From contig CAZKBP010000009.1 of assembly GCA_964551015.1 (NCBI GenBank), positions 131,680 through 195,679 of the forward strand: a DNA stretch of 64,000 nt, written 5' to 3'. The notes under the pieces are model-generated. The model did no database searches. It was given only the letters and a program-made list of their open reading frames with translations, and had not been told where the DNA came from. This document shows, piece after piece, positions 50,095 through 59,480 of the stretch. Position numbers and translations under genes: made by a program. How positions within the stretch are numbered: the stretch's first letter is position 1; each line of letters opens with the position of its first letter. This DNA comes from CAZKBP01 sp964551015 (lineage in GTDB: Bacteria > Bacteroidota > Bacteroidia > Cytophagales > Microscillaceae).

Positions 50095-50757
50095 TCAAAT
50101 CATTGCTTTGGCCATTTCGGCGAAGCCTTCACGCGCATTGCTTCTAGGAAAAGGCTCACTCGGTACGGACACTTCCAAGAATTTACACAGGGGTTCCCAG
50201 CCTTCTCGCACGTCAAAGACTAATAAACGATCCGCCGGGATGGTGTCTTGCACACGTTGAGTGTGTCGCTTGAAGTTCTCGATGGCGTAGTCCTTATCCT
50301 CGAATTTTTTCTCGAATTGGTAGCTCCAGATGGCGTTCTGGTGCATTTGGATAATCCGCATGATATGACGAGAACGAGCCGAGAAGGGCGTGGTCAATAA
50401 AATTTTCATCTTGGTCGCCATTCCCGGATCAAAGCTGAAAATGGTAGCCTTGGCACTCTCGTACCAATCTTCGGGATCACGCACGGTATGGATGACTTTG
50501 GCTTCGGGATAATACTTAGCCATTTCCTCAAAATAAATGGCTCCCGGGAAATCCACAATTGAGCGGTAACTCATGAAGAGTTCATCCCAGTTGACGGCTT
50601 CTTGGCGTCCGGCTTGCTCCCAATGTTTGATGCCTTCGGCGTTTTTAAAAAGCTCTACCATGTGGTAGCAGGGGCCAAAACCGAGCTGCTCTAAGGCTAA
50701 TTTGAGGGACATGGTTCCAGTACGACCGTAGCCAGAACCGAGGACTTTAATGGGCAT
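50095..50757 (-). CDS. Sulfotransferase family protein
   Basis: P-loop-like protein of 220 aa of the Sulfotransfer_4 type, expected to move a sulfonate group from PAPS to an alcohol or sugar. It opens with KVLGSGYGRTGTMSLKLALE, the 5'-phosphosulfate loop, then LGFGPCYHMVELF, PGAIYFEEMAKYYPEAKVI and HTVRDPEDWYESAKAT, the 3'-phosphate binding region. Soluble, no signal peptide. Sulfated acceptors are unknown; surface glycans made by the glycosyltransferases of this window are possible. The start at 50757 opens directly into the P-loop strand. Confidence 0.82.
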   Translation of the reverse strand: MPIKVLGSGYGRTGTMSLKLALEQLGFGPCYHMVELFKNAEGIKHWEQAGRQEAVNWDELFMSYRSIVDFPGAIYFEEMAKYYPEAKVIHTVRDPEDWYESAKATIFSFDPGMATKMKILLTTPFSARSRHIMRIIQMHQNAIWSYQFEKKFEDKDYAIENFKRHTQRVQDTIPADRLLVFDVREGWEPLCKFLEVSVPSEPFPRSNAREGFAEMAKAMI

Positions 50758-50922
50758 TTTTCTACTAGGTTTGATGGAAACTTTTTTAACACGACAAATT
50801 ATAGATAATCGAGCAACCAGTCAAATCTAAACTCAATATCGCTCTAAAATAAAATTGTCCGCAGGGTAATCCCCACGGCCAATTGCTATCCATAGACCCA
50901 CAATAGATCTATTCGTGTCTGG

Positions 50923-52299
50923 TTAAAAAGGTTTGGCGTAACTGCGAGCTTCTGGATTGTAGCGAAGACGTGGGCTGCCAAAGGTTCCTCCTCCCGTGTA
51001 GTCTTGATAAATGGAAAACGTATATCCCAGCCACATCTCCGAATCTGGCAGCTGCTTAAAGGCAAAGCCCATGCGGTAGCGCTCTAAAATCACACCCAAG
51101 CTATTCTTTTTGACAATCCATTCGCTAGGAGCTTGCTTCATAATGACGCGGGTGGGGTTGGGGAAAATCTCTCTTTTCACCAAGGGCAACGCGCTGGCAT
51201 CTGTGTATTTGTAATTTTGAATAAGTCGGCGGGTATCAGCCATCTCCTCTTCAGTTTTCTTTTTTACTTCGGCGATTTTCTCATCGTATTTGCCAGCGGC
51301 CAGTACCTGCTCGGGGTCTACTTCTATGCCTTGTTGTTGGGCATAAGCTTGCACATTTTGGATCATGATTCCTCTCAATTTATCCAATCCTTTCCAAATG
51401 GCGTATTCATCCCAGTAGATCCGCTTACCATCTGGGCCTTTCAAGGGTTGCTGATCTAGGAAACTACGCGGCCCCGCGTCGAAGAAACTATATTCTACTT
51501 TCTGTCCCAAATCAGCCGCTTGTGAGTTGGCTTTGACTTGGTTCCACTGTTTGAGGGCATTGGCCAGTACCGTGGGATTGTAGAAATAATAAGGCTGGCC
51601 GTTGTCGGGTAGATCGGCATATTTGGCGACAATGGCTTGCATGGCCTTGAGATCTGCATCCATGGTTTTGGTGCGCTCCTCACCTAAGCCTGAACCAGGG
51701 ATGACCACACGCTCTCTGACACATTCTTCGCCACAGACCCGATAGAAATAGGCTTTGATGTCTTGTTTGTCCAGATACGGCTGCAGTTCTCCATAAAAAG
51801 CTCCGTAATCCCAGCCACTCAGCAGTTGGTCTTTGGAAACATTCCGATACACTTGTCCGCCGATTCGTACCTCGTACTGGTTGACACCTGACATTTGCTC
51901 GACCACACCTGCCTCGAGGGTAGTGTAAGTAGGGCTCATTCGGAAAACTTGGTCTCCGGGTTTGAGATCCCCTCCTGTACTTTGGTATAAGCCTATCACA
52001 TTTTTGGCTTCGCAATCAAAGAATCCTTTTTCGGGTGTTTCTACTAGATATAGGTTAATGTAAAGTTTATCCTGTACGATTTTCGCCTTTGTCTTTCCTT
52101 CTGGTGCAGAGTCATCTTTGATCCAAACGACATCGCCGGGTTCGTATTTGGTTTTGGTCATTGCGGTATTGGAGGAATTGGAGTTATCGTTTTTGGAGAA
52201 TTTGTCTTTTAATTTTTTGAGCAGTTGTGCTTCTGCCCCTGGCCCCCAAAACATACTTAGGTTTAGCAAGATGAGTGTGTAAATCAATTTTAACTTCAT
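50923..52299 (-). CDS. Hypothetical exported protein
   Basis: Protein of 458 aa with a signal peptide (LKLIYTLILLNLSMFWGPGAEAQ). The mature N-terminal third contains a GDVVWIKDD segment and a repeat-like GDQVFRMSPTYTTLEAGVV, as in small SH3/Tudor-type beta-barrels; the rest is mixed, with two Cys in YFYRVCGEECVRERV that may form a disulfide. I do not recognise the family. It is transcribed divergently from the histidine kinase gene, 222 bp apart, which is the only contextual hint. Confidence 0.55.
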   Translation of the reverse strand: MKLKLIYTLILLNLSMFWGPGAEAQLLKKLKDKFSKNDNSNSSNTAMTKTKYEPGDVVWIKDDSAPEGKTKAKIVQDKLYINLYLVETPEKGFFDCEAKNVIGLYQSTGGDLKPGDQVFRMSPTYTTLEAGVVEQMSGVNQYEVRIGGQVYRNVSKDQLLSGWDYGAFYGELQPYLDKQDIKAYFYRVCGEECVRERVVIPGSGLGEERTKTMDADLKAMQAIVAKYADLPDNGQPYYFYNPTVLANALKQWNQVKANSQAADLGQKVEYSFFDAGPRSFLDQQPLKGPDGKRIYWDEYAIWKGLDKLRGIMIQNVQAYAQQQGIEVDPEQVLAAGKYDEKIAEVKKKTEEEMADTRRLIQNYKYTDASALPLVKREIFPNPTRVIMKQAPSEWIVKKNSLGVILERYRMGFAFKQLPDSEMWLGYTFSIYQDYTGGGTFGSPRLRYNPEARSYAKPF

Positions 52300-52521
52300 A
52301 AAAATGCTTTGATTTGATGGATGATTCTATTTAAAACCGAGGGTTCATTTGAATATACTGCAAACTTCTCCCTCTGGAAAGGAGAAATTAGGCAAGCTCT
52401 GATTTTATTGAGGAAACCTACCCGATGCCAGAGGAAAAATCAGGAAAGCTTTGAATGAAGATTGAAAAAGCCAAAGCTACTTTGTAAATTAGTCCTTGGA
52501 AGATTTACCAAACTCCTTCGT

Positions 52522-54474
52522 ATGCGATCGTCATTGTGCCTGTTTTTTTTCAGTTTCTTTTTTCTTTTGATAATAAGCGGGTCCCTTGCTCAGGAAGCAA
52601 GCACTTATGAAAATCTTCAAGAAGCCCTCAAAAAAAGTAAGGCCGATACCAATCGGGTAACATTGCTCAATCAATTAGCGGCTTACCATAAGTATGAGAA
52701 GCTCGAAGAAGGCCTGGCTTACAGTCAGCAGGCCGCACGATTGGCCAAGAAGCTGGATGACGCTGCGGGGCTGGCCCAAGCTTATCTGAGGGCTGGGATC
52801 ATTCATAGCCTGGAGAGCCGACATGATACTTCTCTGATGCTCTTGGAAAAAAGCCTCCAAATCTATAAAAAATTGGCAGATTCAGCCGGACAAGCCCGTG
52901 CTTTGAATTATTATGGCCAGAATTACGACTTCCAGGGGGATTATCAAAAAGCTCTGGAATATTATTTCCAGTCACTCCGATTATACGAGCAAAGTGCAGA
53001 CACGCAAGGCATTGGCGATCAGCTAAACAACATCGGCTCCGTGCATTATATGCGGGGCGAGTACAAAACCGCCCAAAAATACTACCTCCAGGCTCTCGAG
53101 TATCGCCAAGAACTCAAAAACCCCCGCCTCACCGCCGTTACACTTAATAACTTGGGCAGCACTTACAAACGCCTCCAGGATTATCCCCAGGCCATTCAAT
53201 ATTATCAGCAATCTTATGAAATTCGTCAAAGGTTGCAGGATAAAAAGGGGCTCGCGGCCGTGACCAATAATCTGGGACTGATGTATCTGGAGAATGGAGA
53301 TTACCAAGAGGCCGAAAATTTTATCCAACAATCACTCGCCTTAGAAAAAGACCTCAATAGCCAGAGAGGAATTTTAGAAACTTACGCTTCGCTCGTCCGT
53401 CTGCATTTGGATGCAAAGCAGTATTCTGAAGCTCAGTACTATCTCGATACTGCCCTCCGCTTAGCCCAAACCATTGAGGCACCTAACTTGCAAATGGCTC
53501 TGTATGCTTTCTACGCCGAGTGGGGCAAACAAACGGGTGACTACCGCCTGGCCTATAACTATCAAGAAAAATTTGCCCAGACAAAAGACAGTCTTTTCAA
53601 CGCAGAAAAAAGCAAGCAAATCGCCGATGTAGAAGCCCGCTACGAAACCGAAAAGAAAGAAGCCCTCCTGACAGAAGAGAAGAAAAAAAATGAGCTTTTA
53701 GAACAAAAAAATCAGCTCCAGCGTCGCTACCTGTGGGCAACCACGCTGGCCGTGCTTTTATTCGTAGGCCTACTGGGATTGCTTTGGTATAATTACCGCA
53801 ATAAGCAAACAGCCAATCAGAGGCTGAACCACAAAAATCAAATTATCGAGGAAGCTTTGAATGAAAAGGAAGTCCTGCTACGCGAAATCCACCATCGTGT
53901 CAAGAATAACTTGCAGATTATCTCCAGCCTTCTCAACTTACAATCCAAACACATTCAGGACCAAGAAGCGGTAGCAGCGGTACAAGAAGGACGAAACCGG
54001 GTCAAGTCCATGGCACTCATTCATCAAAAACTCTATCAGCAGGACAACTTGGCTAGCATTTCCGTGGCTCAATACATGGACGATCTGCTAGAAAGCCTGT
54101 TGCAATCCTACGGGGCAAGGGCCGAAAACATTCAGGTCAAAACCGAGATTCCTCGAGAAATGCAACTAGATGTAGATTTGGTCATTCCACTCGGATTAAT
54201 CGTGAACGAACTGGTTTCTAACAGCCTGAAACACGCCTTTCCCGATCAACAAGCAGGACAATTGAAGGTGGCTCTCAGTGAAGAGACACGAACCCTCCAG
54301 CTAGAAATCCAAGACGATGGCGTGGGCTTGCCCGAGAATTTTGATTGGCAAAAGGCTTCTTCCTTTGGCCTCAAACTGGTGCAGTCTCTGGCTCGTAAAC
54401 TCAAAGCAGAACTCGAGGTAAACGGCCAGAACGGCACTCGGGTTTTGATGCGTGTAGTACAAGATATTGCTTGA
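52522..54474 (+). CDS. TPR sensor histidine kinase (HisKA_2 type)
   Basis: Membrane sensor kinase of 650 aa. Signal peptide (LCLFFFSFFFLLIISGSLAQ), then about seven TPR units in the periplasm at about residues 40-345 (GDYQKALEYYFQSLRLYEQ, GEYKTAQKYYLQALEYRQ and others), a coiled coil, one helix at about 402-425, and a cytoplasmic HisKA_2 domain with EIHHRVKNNLQIISSLLNLQ (phospho-His about 455-456) and HATPase domain with NELVSNSLKHAF and DDGVGLP. The start at 52522 is the ATG in front of the signal peptide; an in-frame TTG at 52462 adds only a basic stretch. The response regulator gene follows at 54488, 13 bp after the stop. Confidence 0.9.
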   Translation: MRSSLCLFFFSFFFLLIISGSLAQEASTYENLQEALKKSKADTNRVTLLNQLAAYHKYEKLEEGLAYSQQAARLAKKLDDAAGLAQAYLRAGIIHSLESRHDTSLMLLEKSLQIYKKLADSAGQARALNYYGQNYDFQGDYQKALEYYFQSLRLYEQSADTQGIGDQLNNIGSVHYMRGEYKTAQKYYLQALEYRQELKNPRLTAVTLNNLGSTYKRLQDYPQAIQYYQQSYEIRQRLQDKKGLAAVTNNLGLMYLENGDYQEAENFIQQSLALEKDLNSQRGILETYASLVRLHLDAKQYSEAQYYLDTALRLAQTIEAPNLQMALYAFYAEWGKQTGDYRLAYNYQEKFAQTKDSLFNAEKSKQIADVEARYETEKKEALLTEEKKKNELLEQKNQLQRRYLWATTLAVLLFVGLLGLLWYNYRNKQTANQRLNHKNQIIEEALNEKEVLLREIHHRVKNNLQIISSLLNLQSKHIQDQEAVAAVQEGRNRVKSMALIHQKLYQQDNLASISVAQYMDDLLESLLQSYGARAENIQVKTEIPREMQLDVDLVIPLGLIVNELVSNSLKHAFPDQQAGQLKVALSEETRTLQLEIQDDGVGLPENFDWQKASSFGLKLVQSLARKLKAELEVNGQNGTRVLMRVVQDIA

Positions 54475-54487
54475 TTTTTTAATTTTC

Positions 54488-55225
54488 ATGAAAGACTCTG
54501 ACAAAATTCGTATCCTCATCGTAGAAGATGAACCCATCGTGGCCGATGACATTCAAATGTCACTCGAGGAGATGGGCTACGCCGTGCAAGGGATTGCCCA
54601 CGAGGCCAGCGAAGCCTTAGAAATGATTCGCCGACAGGCACCTGATTTACTGCTCTTGGATATTGACTTGGAAGGAGAGGTAGACGGAATTGATTTGGCA
54701 CATCAACTTCCGGACGCTTCTTTTCCCATTATCTTTCTAACCTCCTATGCCGATCGCAAAACCATTGAGCGGGTCAAGGTCATCCAACCCGCGGGCTACA
54801 TTGTGAAGCCTTTTGATGAAAAGGATTTATTGACCAATATCGAGCTAGCCTTATATAAGCATTTACAAATTACGCCTTCTACTCAGCCCACTCCTGCTCG
54901 GGACTATCCCGTGTCAGCTCTTTTTTTCGTGAAGGTCAAGCATCAGCTACGCAAAATTAGTCCCGCGGAAATTCTCTGGGTAGAGGGCGCCGATAATTAT
55001 TCCTTTTTACACACGGCCTCGGACAAATTTTTACTGAGCAGTACCCTCAAAAAAGTAGAGGACAAACTCAAACCGCACCGCTTTCTGAGAGTGCACAAAT
55101 CTTATGTGATCGCTTTGGATCAGATAGAAACCATTGAAGATGATTATGTTTTTATCGGGAAAAAGCCCATTCCGGTAGGGAAGGTTTACAAGCGCGCCTT
55201 GATGGAAGCGATTTCTTTGTTGTAA
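54488..55225 (+). CDS. LytTR response regulator
   Basis: Two-component response regulator of 245 aa, partner of the kinase upstream. The receiver domain has ILIVEDEPIVADDIQ, phospho-acceptor Asp58 in LLLLDIDL and a Lys in IVKPFDEKDL. The C-terminal LytTR DNA-binding domain (about 150-245) includes ILWVEGADNYSFLHTASDK and RFLRVHKSYVIALDQI. The start at 54488 (MKDSDKIRILIVEDE) is used. It should bind a pair of direct repeats in target promoters; none could be identified here. Confidence 0.9.
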   Translation: MKDSDKIRILIVEDEPIVADDIQMSLEEMGYAVQGIAHEASEALEMIRRQAPDLLLLDIDLEGEVDGIDLAHQLPDASFPIIFLTSYADRKTIERVKVIQPAGYIVKPFDEKDLLTNIELALYKHLQITPSTQPTPARDYPVSALFFVKVKHQLRKISPAEILWVEGADNYSFLHTASDKFLLSSTLKKVEDKLKPHRFLRVHKSYVIALDQIETIEDDYVFIGKKPIPVGKVYKRALMEAISLL

Positions 55226-55383
55226 GAAAATAGGGAATTTTTCAATCTATTTGAACGAATCGCTTTTTCACAGGTAATTTCTCTTTAAAACAGGTTGTAG
55301 GCGAAACTTTCTTTGGCCTAAAAATGACCTGCTCTAAGCAGGTAGTACACTAAGCGTATCATTGAATGTTTTTTTAGCAAGAT

Positions 55384-55417
55384 TTTGACTTTTTATATTC
55401 ATTTTTTATTAATTTTG
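55384..55417 (+). promoter_or_regulatory. Promoter for the S74 fibre gene
   Basis: TTTG at 55384-55387 and TAATTTTG at 55410-55417, 22 bp apart; both elements match. Transcription would begin near 55424, leaving a leader of about 185 nt. Confidence 0.6.
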
Positions 55418-55483
55418 AGCTAATAAATGAAATAAGAGTCAGTAGCCTGATTATCTTTCAATTCATCATCAAATGAGCCTGCC

Positions 55484-55506
55484 CTATGTGATATTTGATC
55501 ACATAG
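55484..55506 (+). promoter_or_regulatory. Perfect 9-bp inverted repeat in the leader
   Basis: CTATGTGAT and ATCACATAG with a 5-nt ATTTG centre. Could be an RNA hairpin or a dimeric regulator site (the half-site TGTGA resembles CRP/FNR-type sites but the spacing of 7 is off). Confidence 0.5.
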
Positions 55507-55550
55507 CCATATCATTCCCACTCAGCCTTGTCTTAACTCTCTCTGGCCTT

Positions 55551-55571
55551 AAAGTAGGTCACGACTACTTT
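55551..55571 (+). terminator. Terminator-like hairpin in the leader of the fibre gene
   Basis: AAAGTAG and CTACTTT pair with a 7-nt loop, followed by TTTTTG, 38 bp before the start codon at 55610. The position suggests an attenuator, or an end for transcripts from further upstream. Confidence 0.5.
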
Positions 55572-55609
55572 TTTTGTATTAACACCAAATTTTCAAAAGC
55601 ATTTTATAT

Positions 55610-57580
55610 ATGAAACATTTACTCTTATCAACTTTTTTAGTCCTACTGTTCTCAGGAGCAGTTTGGGGGCAATGTCCGACTAACTGCACCAATAATAACA
55701 CTTTTGTGGGCTTAAACTCAGGCTTTTCAAATACTAGTGGTAGCTCTAATTCTTTTGTTGGTCGTAGTACTGGCTTAAACAACACCATCGGCAGTCGTAA
55801 TGCCTTTTTTGGGGCTTTTAGTGGCTTCGGAAATACAGAAGGTAGCGACAACTCCTTTTTTGGTGTGTCAGCTGGTAGCTCCAATACTGCAGGTTCCAAT
55901 AACTCGTTTTATGGCTCTTTTACTGGCTCGCAAAACTTGACGGGGCAGAATAACTCCTTCTTCGGAAGAAGTGCTGGTCAGGGAAACACGACTGGCTCTG
56001 ATAATTCCTTCTTCGGGCTGAATGCCGGGAGTGCGAACACAGAAGGTTCTGCGAACGCATTTTTTGGAGTAGGAGCAGGTACGGGTAATACTATTGGCGT
56101 TTTCAACACTTTCGTTGGTACCCGGGCAGGAGCCAACAATGGTGTAGGAAATCAGAATACTTTCATCGGTACCGAAGCTGGCTTAAATAATGCAGTTAGT
56201 GCCAATACTTTCATAGGTTTCCAATCTGGTATGGAAAACACGACGGGATTAAACAATACCTTTGTAGGTTATCGCTCCGGTAAAGACAATACGATTGGAA
56301 CTTTCAACACTTTTATGGGAACCAACGCGGGTTTGAGTAATGGAATTGGAGAAAGAAATACTTTCTTAGGAACAAATTCGGGTGCCCAAAATACAAGTGG
56401 TGTCAATAATACTTTCTTGGGTGCATCCTCGGGAGCTAATACAAATGTAGGTAAACAGAATACATTCTTAGGAAGCCAAGCGGGTTTGGCTAATACGGTG
56501 GGTTCAGGTAATGTTTTTATCGGTTATCAAGCGGGTGGAACCCAAGATAGCACTTCTAATAAGCTTTTTATTGATAATAGTAACACCGTATCTCCTCTGA
56601 TTTATGGAGATTTTAGCCGAGACATTGTTAGCTTGGATGCCACCCTAGGCATTGGCACAAAGAACCCAGAGCGTCCCATTCACTTGCGTGGTTCTGAGGC
56701 GGTAATTCGGATTGATCGCGACCGCAATGATCCAGGTCTGGCCATCATTCGTTATGATCAAAACTTTTCTCAGGTTTTTAAAAGCTATTATTTCTACACC
56801 AGAGGGCAAGGGCCAAATCAGGGAAAATTCGTGATTGCCGACTGGGGTCAAGAAGTAACTGGGCCCAGCGTCCCTCGCTTTGTGATTGCGAATGAAGGAA
56901 ACGTTGGTATCGGTGATTTTTTAGCTATGGAACCCAGTGAAAAACTAACGGTAGCAGGAAATATCCTCTCGGCTTCTAATCTAGTTTTTTCTGATAAACG
57001 CTTTAAAGAAGATATTCGCTTGATTCCAGATGCTATGAACCGCCTGAATCAACTCAAAGGGGTAACTTACAAATATCAAACTGCTAAATTTGAAAATAGA
57101 GATTTCCCCCAAGGACAAAGTCTCGGCCTCATCGCTCAAGAAGTGGAGAAAGTCTTCCCTGAACTCGTAGTAGAAGATAGCGAAGGATACAAGGCCATCA
57201 ATTACGATGGGCTCATTCCCGTACTGATTGAAGCACTCAAAGAACAGCAGAGCAGAATTGAGCAGCTAGAAGCTAAATTAGCTCCCTCTACTCAGGAAGA
57301 CATCATTCCTCAAGCACAGCAGGCGCCACAGCTCTTCCAAAACAATCCCAATCCTTTTGATCAAATGACTCGTATTCAGATGTATTTACCCGAGCAGGTT
57401 CAAAAGGCAACGCTTCATATCTACAATATGCAGGGGCAAGCTCTTCGGCAAATTGAGATCAATGAGCGAGGGCAGGCCGAAGTTGAGGTCGCTGGTAATA
57501 CTTTACAACCGGGTATGTACTTGTATGCTTTAATTGCTGACGGCCAAGAGATTGATGTTAAAAGAATGATTCTTCAATAG
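55610..57580 (+). CDS. Repeat fibre with S74 chaperone domain and T9SS tail
   Basis: Secreted protein of 656 aa. Signal peptide (LLSTFLVLLFSGAVWG), then about 13 repeats of 20-24 residues of the form NTF-G--AG--N--G--N (residues about 25-305), such as NNTFVGYRSGKDNTIG, which resemble the trimeric left-handed beta-roll heads of YadA-like adhesins. A spacer follows (about 310-450). A Peptidase_S74 intramolecular chaperone domain is at about 460-560 (SDKRFKEDIRLI, LGLIAQEVEKVFPELV), as in phage tail fibres, with a helical end (EQQSRIEQLEAKL). The T9SS sorting domain closes the protein (FQNNPNPFDQMTRI, GMYLYAL, RMILQ). Probably a trimeric surface fibre; S74 usually self-cleaves after folding, but the T9SS domain here lies beyond it. 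Confidence 0.85.
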   Translation: MKHLLLSTFLVLLFSGAVWGQCPTNCTNNNTFVGLNSGFSNTSGSSNSFVGRSTGLNNTIGSRNAFFGAFSGFGNTEGSDNSFFGVSAGSSNTAGSNNSFYGSFTGSQNLTGQNNSFFGRSAGQGNTTGSDNSFFGLNAGSANTEGSANAFFGVGAGTGNTIGVFNTFVGTRAGANNGVGNQNTFIGTEAGLNNAVSANTFIGFQSGMENTTGLNNTFVGYRSGKDNTIGTFNTFMGTNAGLSNGIGERNTFLGTNSGAQNTSGVNNTFLGASSGANTNVGKQNTFLGSQAGLANTVGSGNVFIGYQAGGTQDSTSNKLFIDNSNTVSPLIYGDFSRDIVSLDATLGIGTKNPERPIHLRGSEAVIRIDRDRNDPGLAIIRYDQNFSQVFKSYYFYTRGQGPNQGKFVIADWGQEVTGPSVPRFVIANEGNVGIGDFLAMEPSEKLTVAGNILSASNLVFSDKRFKEDIRLIPDAMNRLNQLKGVTYKYQTAKFENRDFPQGQSLGLIAQEVEKVFPELVVEDSEGYKAINYDGLIPVLIEALKEQQSRIEQLEAKLAPSTQEDIIPQAQQAPQLFQNNPNPFDQMTRIQMYLPEQVQKATLHIYNMQGQALRQIEINERGQAEVEVAGNTLQPGMYLYALIADGQEIDVKRMILQ

Positions 57581-57600
57581 TAAAAATCATCTCTCAATAG

Positions 57601-57641
57601 AAAAATCCCGCTTTCTGATTAAGACAGAAAGCGGGATTTTT
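57601..57641. terminator. Strong bidirectional terminator
   Basis: Perfect 17-bp stem (AAAAATCCCGCTTTCTG and its complement) with a 7-nt loop and T-runs on both sides, between the convergent fibre and M23 peptidase genes. Confidence 0.92.
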
Positions 57642-57682
57642 TTTACCTAGATTTTCTTCAATAAAAATCAATCACCATACCT

Positions 57683-58429
57683 CTAGCGACCCACATCGGC
57701 ACTTTGCTCTTCTTCGTCTTCATCTTCTTCGTCTTTTACCAAAAATGGCATTGGGTCAAGCTTCGTACCATCCTCGATACGAATGGCAAAATGCAGATGT
57801 GGTACAGTCCCTTTAGCATTTCCCGTATCGCCTACTAGCCCGAGCGTTTCCCCTATTCTGATGGTTTGTCCTTTTCGCACTAATTGTTCGTCTAAATGCG
57901 CATAATATAAAAATAAATTTCTTAGCGTATCGTGCAATACTACATATAATCCTGCTTGTGGATGCTCGGCCACACGACTCACTACGCCGTTGGCCACCGC
58001 AACGGCAGGCGTGCCCCGAGGTGCTTGGATGTCAATGGCTTCGTGCAGTTGATCGCCCCGAGGGTCATCCCAATCACTGATGATATCTTCTCTACCCGTT
58101 CCGAGTACGGGGAAAATGCTGTAAGCAGGTGCCTCTGGCTTGGTCGCCTGGGGTAGCGAAGGCTCAACGCTCTTTGGCTCCAAGGGTGTTGCGGGGAGGC
58201 TGTGTACATTCGCATCTATCTCTTGAACAGGCTTCAAGGACTGAATTTTTTCTTTTCCTGTATCCCGAGAAGGAGAAATTGAATCCACGGTATTTTCTAT
58301 TTCGGTAAGAGGGCGCGACTCTGTGATTTCGTCTACCTCTACCAAATCCAGATCAAATATGTGGAGAAAAGATAGTACGGCAAAAGCTACAACCGCGTAA
58401 ACGATGAGAATTTTTGATTTAGATGACAT
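57683..58429 (-). CDS. M23 family metallopeptidase
   Basis: Membrane-anchored periplasmic peptidase of 248 aa, with an N-terminal helix (ILIVYAVVAFAVLSFLHIF) and a linker rich in P, E and K. The LytM-type M23 domain starts near residue 110; zinc ligands are seen in HEAIDIQAPRGTP and HLHFAI, with NGVVSRVAEHPQAGLYVVL and GLVGDTGNAKG as family sequence. It may cleave peptidoglycan cross-links or act as a divisome activator (the acidic EDEDEEEQ tail is odd). Transcribed alone; the fibre gene converges with it. Confidence 0.88.
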   Translation of the reverse strand: MSSKSKILIVYAVVAFAVLSFLHIFDLDLVEVDEITESRPLTEIENTVDSISPSRDTGKEKIQSLKPVQEIDANVHSLPATPLEPKSVEPSLPQATKPEAPAYSIFPVLGTGREDIISDWDDPRGDQLHEAIDIQAPRGTPAVAVANGVVSRVAEHPQAGLYVVLHDTLRNLFLYYAHLDEQLVRKGQTIRIGETLGLVGDTGNAKGTVPHLHFAIRIEDGTKLDPMPFLVKDEEDEDEEEQSADVGR

Positions 58430-58520
58430 AGCTTATTTGTTTGTGTATTAGCGTTACTAATTGAACGCAACCGTAATTCAATAAGTTTGCTATTAACGAT
58501 TCATTAAGAAGCTACCCGAC

Positions 58521-59363
58521 CTAAGCACCTATCCGGGCGGCTTCCCAACCGATCATGGCGGTTTTGCGCGTGCTTCCCCAATGGTATTCCCCAAATTCAC
58601 CCGAAGCGCGAATCACGCGGTGGCAAGGAATCAAAAAGGCCACAGGATTATCACCGATGGCCGAACCCACAGCCCGGGCGGCTTTGGGCTTTTGTATTTC
58701 TCGTGAAATCTTACCGTAGGTGCTCAGTCTTCCCATCGGAATCTTCAGCAGTGCTTCCCAAACTTTTAGCTGGAAATCTGTTCCTTTCAAATGTAATTTA
58801 ATTCGGGGAAGCTGGCTCCAGTCTTGATTAAAAATACTAATCGCACTTAGCTGTAGCTGGTCTGGCTGCTGCTGATAAGTCGCATTAGGAAATTGTTGTT
58901 TTAATTCTTGCAAAGTGCTTGCTTCTTCTTGGGCAAAAGCTATCCTACAAATCCCTTTGCTCGTAGAGGCCACGATTAATTTACCAAAGGGGCTTTCCGC
59001 GAAGCTATACTTTATAAGTAAGCATTCTCCCCCGTTCTTATACTCACCCGGCGTCATGCCCTCGATATTGATAAAAAGGTCGTGCAAGCGTCCTGTACCA
59101 GAAAGCCCCGTTTCTAGGGCGGCCTCAAACAGCGTGGCTTGGTTTTCTTGCAACATTCTTTTCGCGTGTAAAAGGCTGATGTATTGCAAGAATTTTTTGG
59201 GGCTGACTCCTGCCCATTCCCTAAAAAGTCTTTGGAAATGGTAAGGGCTCAAGTGTGTATGCTCAGCAATTTCGTCCAAGCTGGGCTGTGCTCTGAAATT
59301 CTCACGAATATAGCTAATCGCCTCGGCTATGCGCTGATAGTTTACTTCTTGTGTACTTTGCAT
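58521..59363 (-). CDS. AraC regulator fused to O6-methylguanine-DNA methyltransferase
   Basis: Protein of 280 aa combining an AraC-type helix-turn-helix domain (about residues 8-100, LDEIAEHTHLSPYHFQRLFREW) with a methyltransferase domain (about 110-280) that repairs O6-methylguanine by transferring the methyl group to Cys247 in IPCHRVI. This is the Ada-like form without the N-terminal phosphotriester-repair Cys domain, common in Bacteroidota, so it cannot sense methylphosphotriesters as Ada does. A -7 element at 59387-59394 gives it a short leader. Confidence 0.92.
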   Translation of the reverse strand: MQSTQEVNYQRIAEAISYIRENFRAQPSLDEIAEHTHLSPYHFQRLFREWAGVSPKKFLQYISLLHAKRMLQENQATLFEAALETGLSGTGRLHDLFINIEGMTPGEYKNGGECLLIKYSFAESPFGKLIVASTSKGICRIAFAQEEASTLQELKQQFPNATYQQQPDQLQLSAISIFNQDWSQLPRIKLHLKGTDFQLKVWEALLKIPMGRLSTYGKISREIQKPKAARAVGSAIGDNPVAFLIPCHRVIRASGEFGEYHWGSTRKTAMIGWEAARIGA

Positions 59364-59386
59364 TGAGATTTCTTTTGGTTACTATA

Positions 59387-59394
59387 CAAAAGTA
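59387..59394 (-). promoter_or_regulatory. -7 element for the AraC-MGMT gene
   Basis: Minus-strand TACTTTTG matches TAnnTTTG, 24 bp before the start codon at 59363. No -33 element at the standard distance. Confidence 0.42.
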
Positions 59395-59480
59395 CTTGGT
59401 TTCCAAATGCCACCCAACCCGATTATTGCGCGAAATAGCTCACGAGTTGGCTGACTTCTACTCTTTGGCTTAAAATAAAA

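Larger units (their letters stand above)
55226..55609. other. Intergenic region with promoter and structured leader
   Basis: Besides the promoter and two leader hairpins listed separately, it contains ACCTGCT-CTA-AGCAGGT (55327-55343), a 7-bp stem without T-run that may end the response regulator transcript. Confidence 0.55.
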
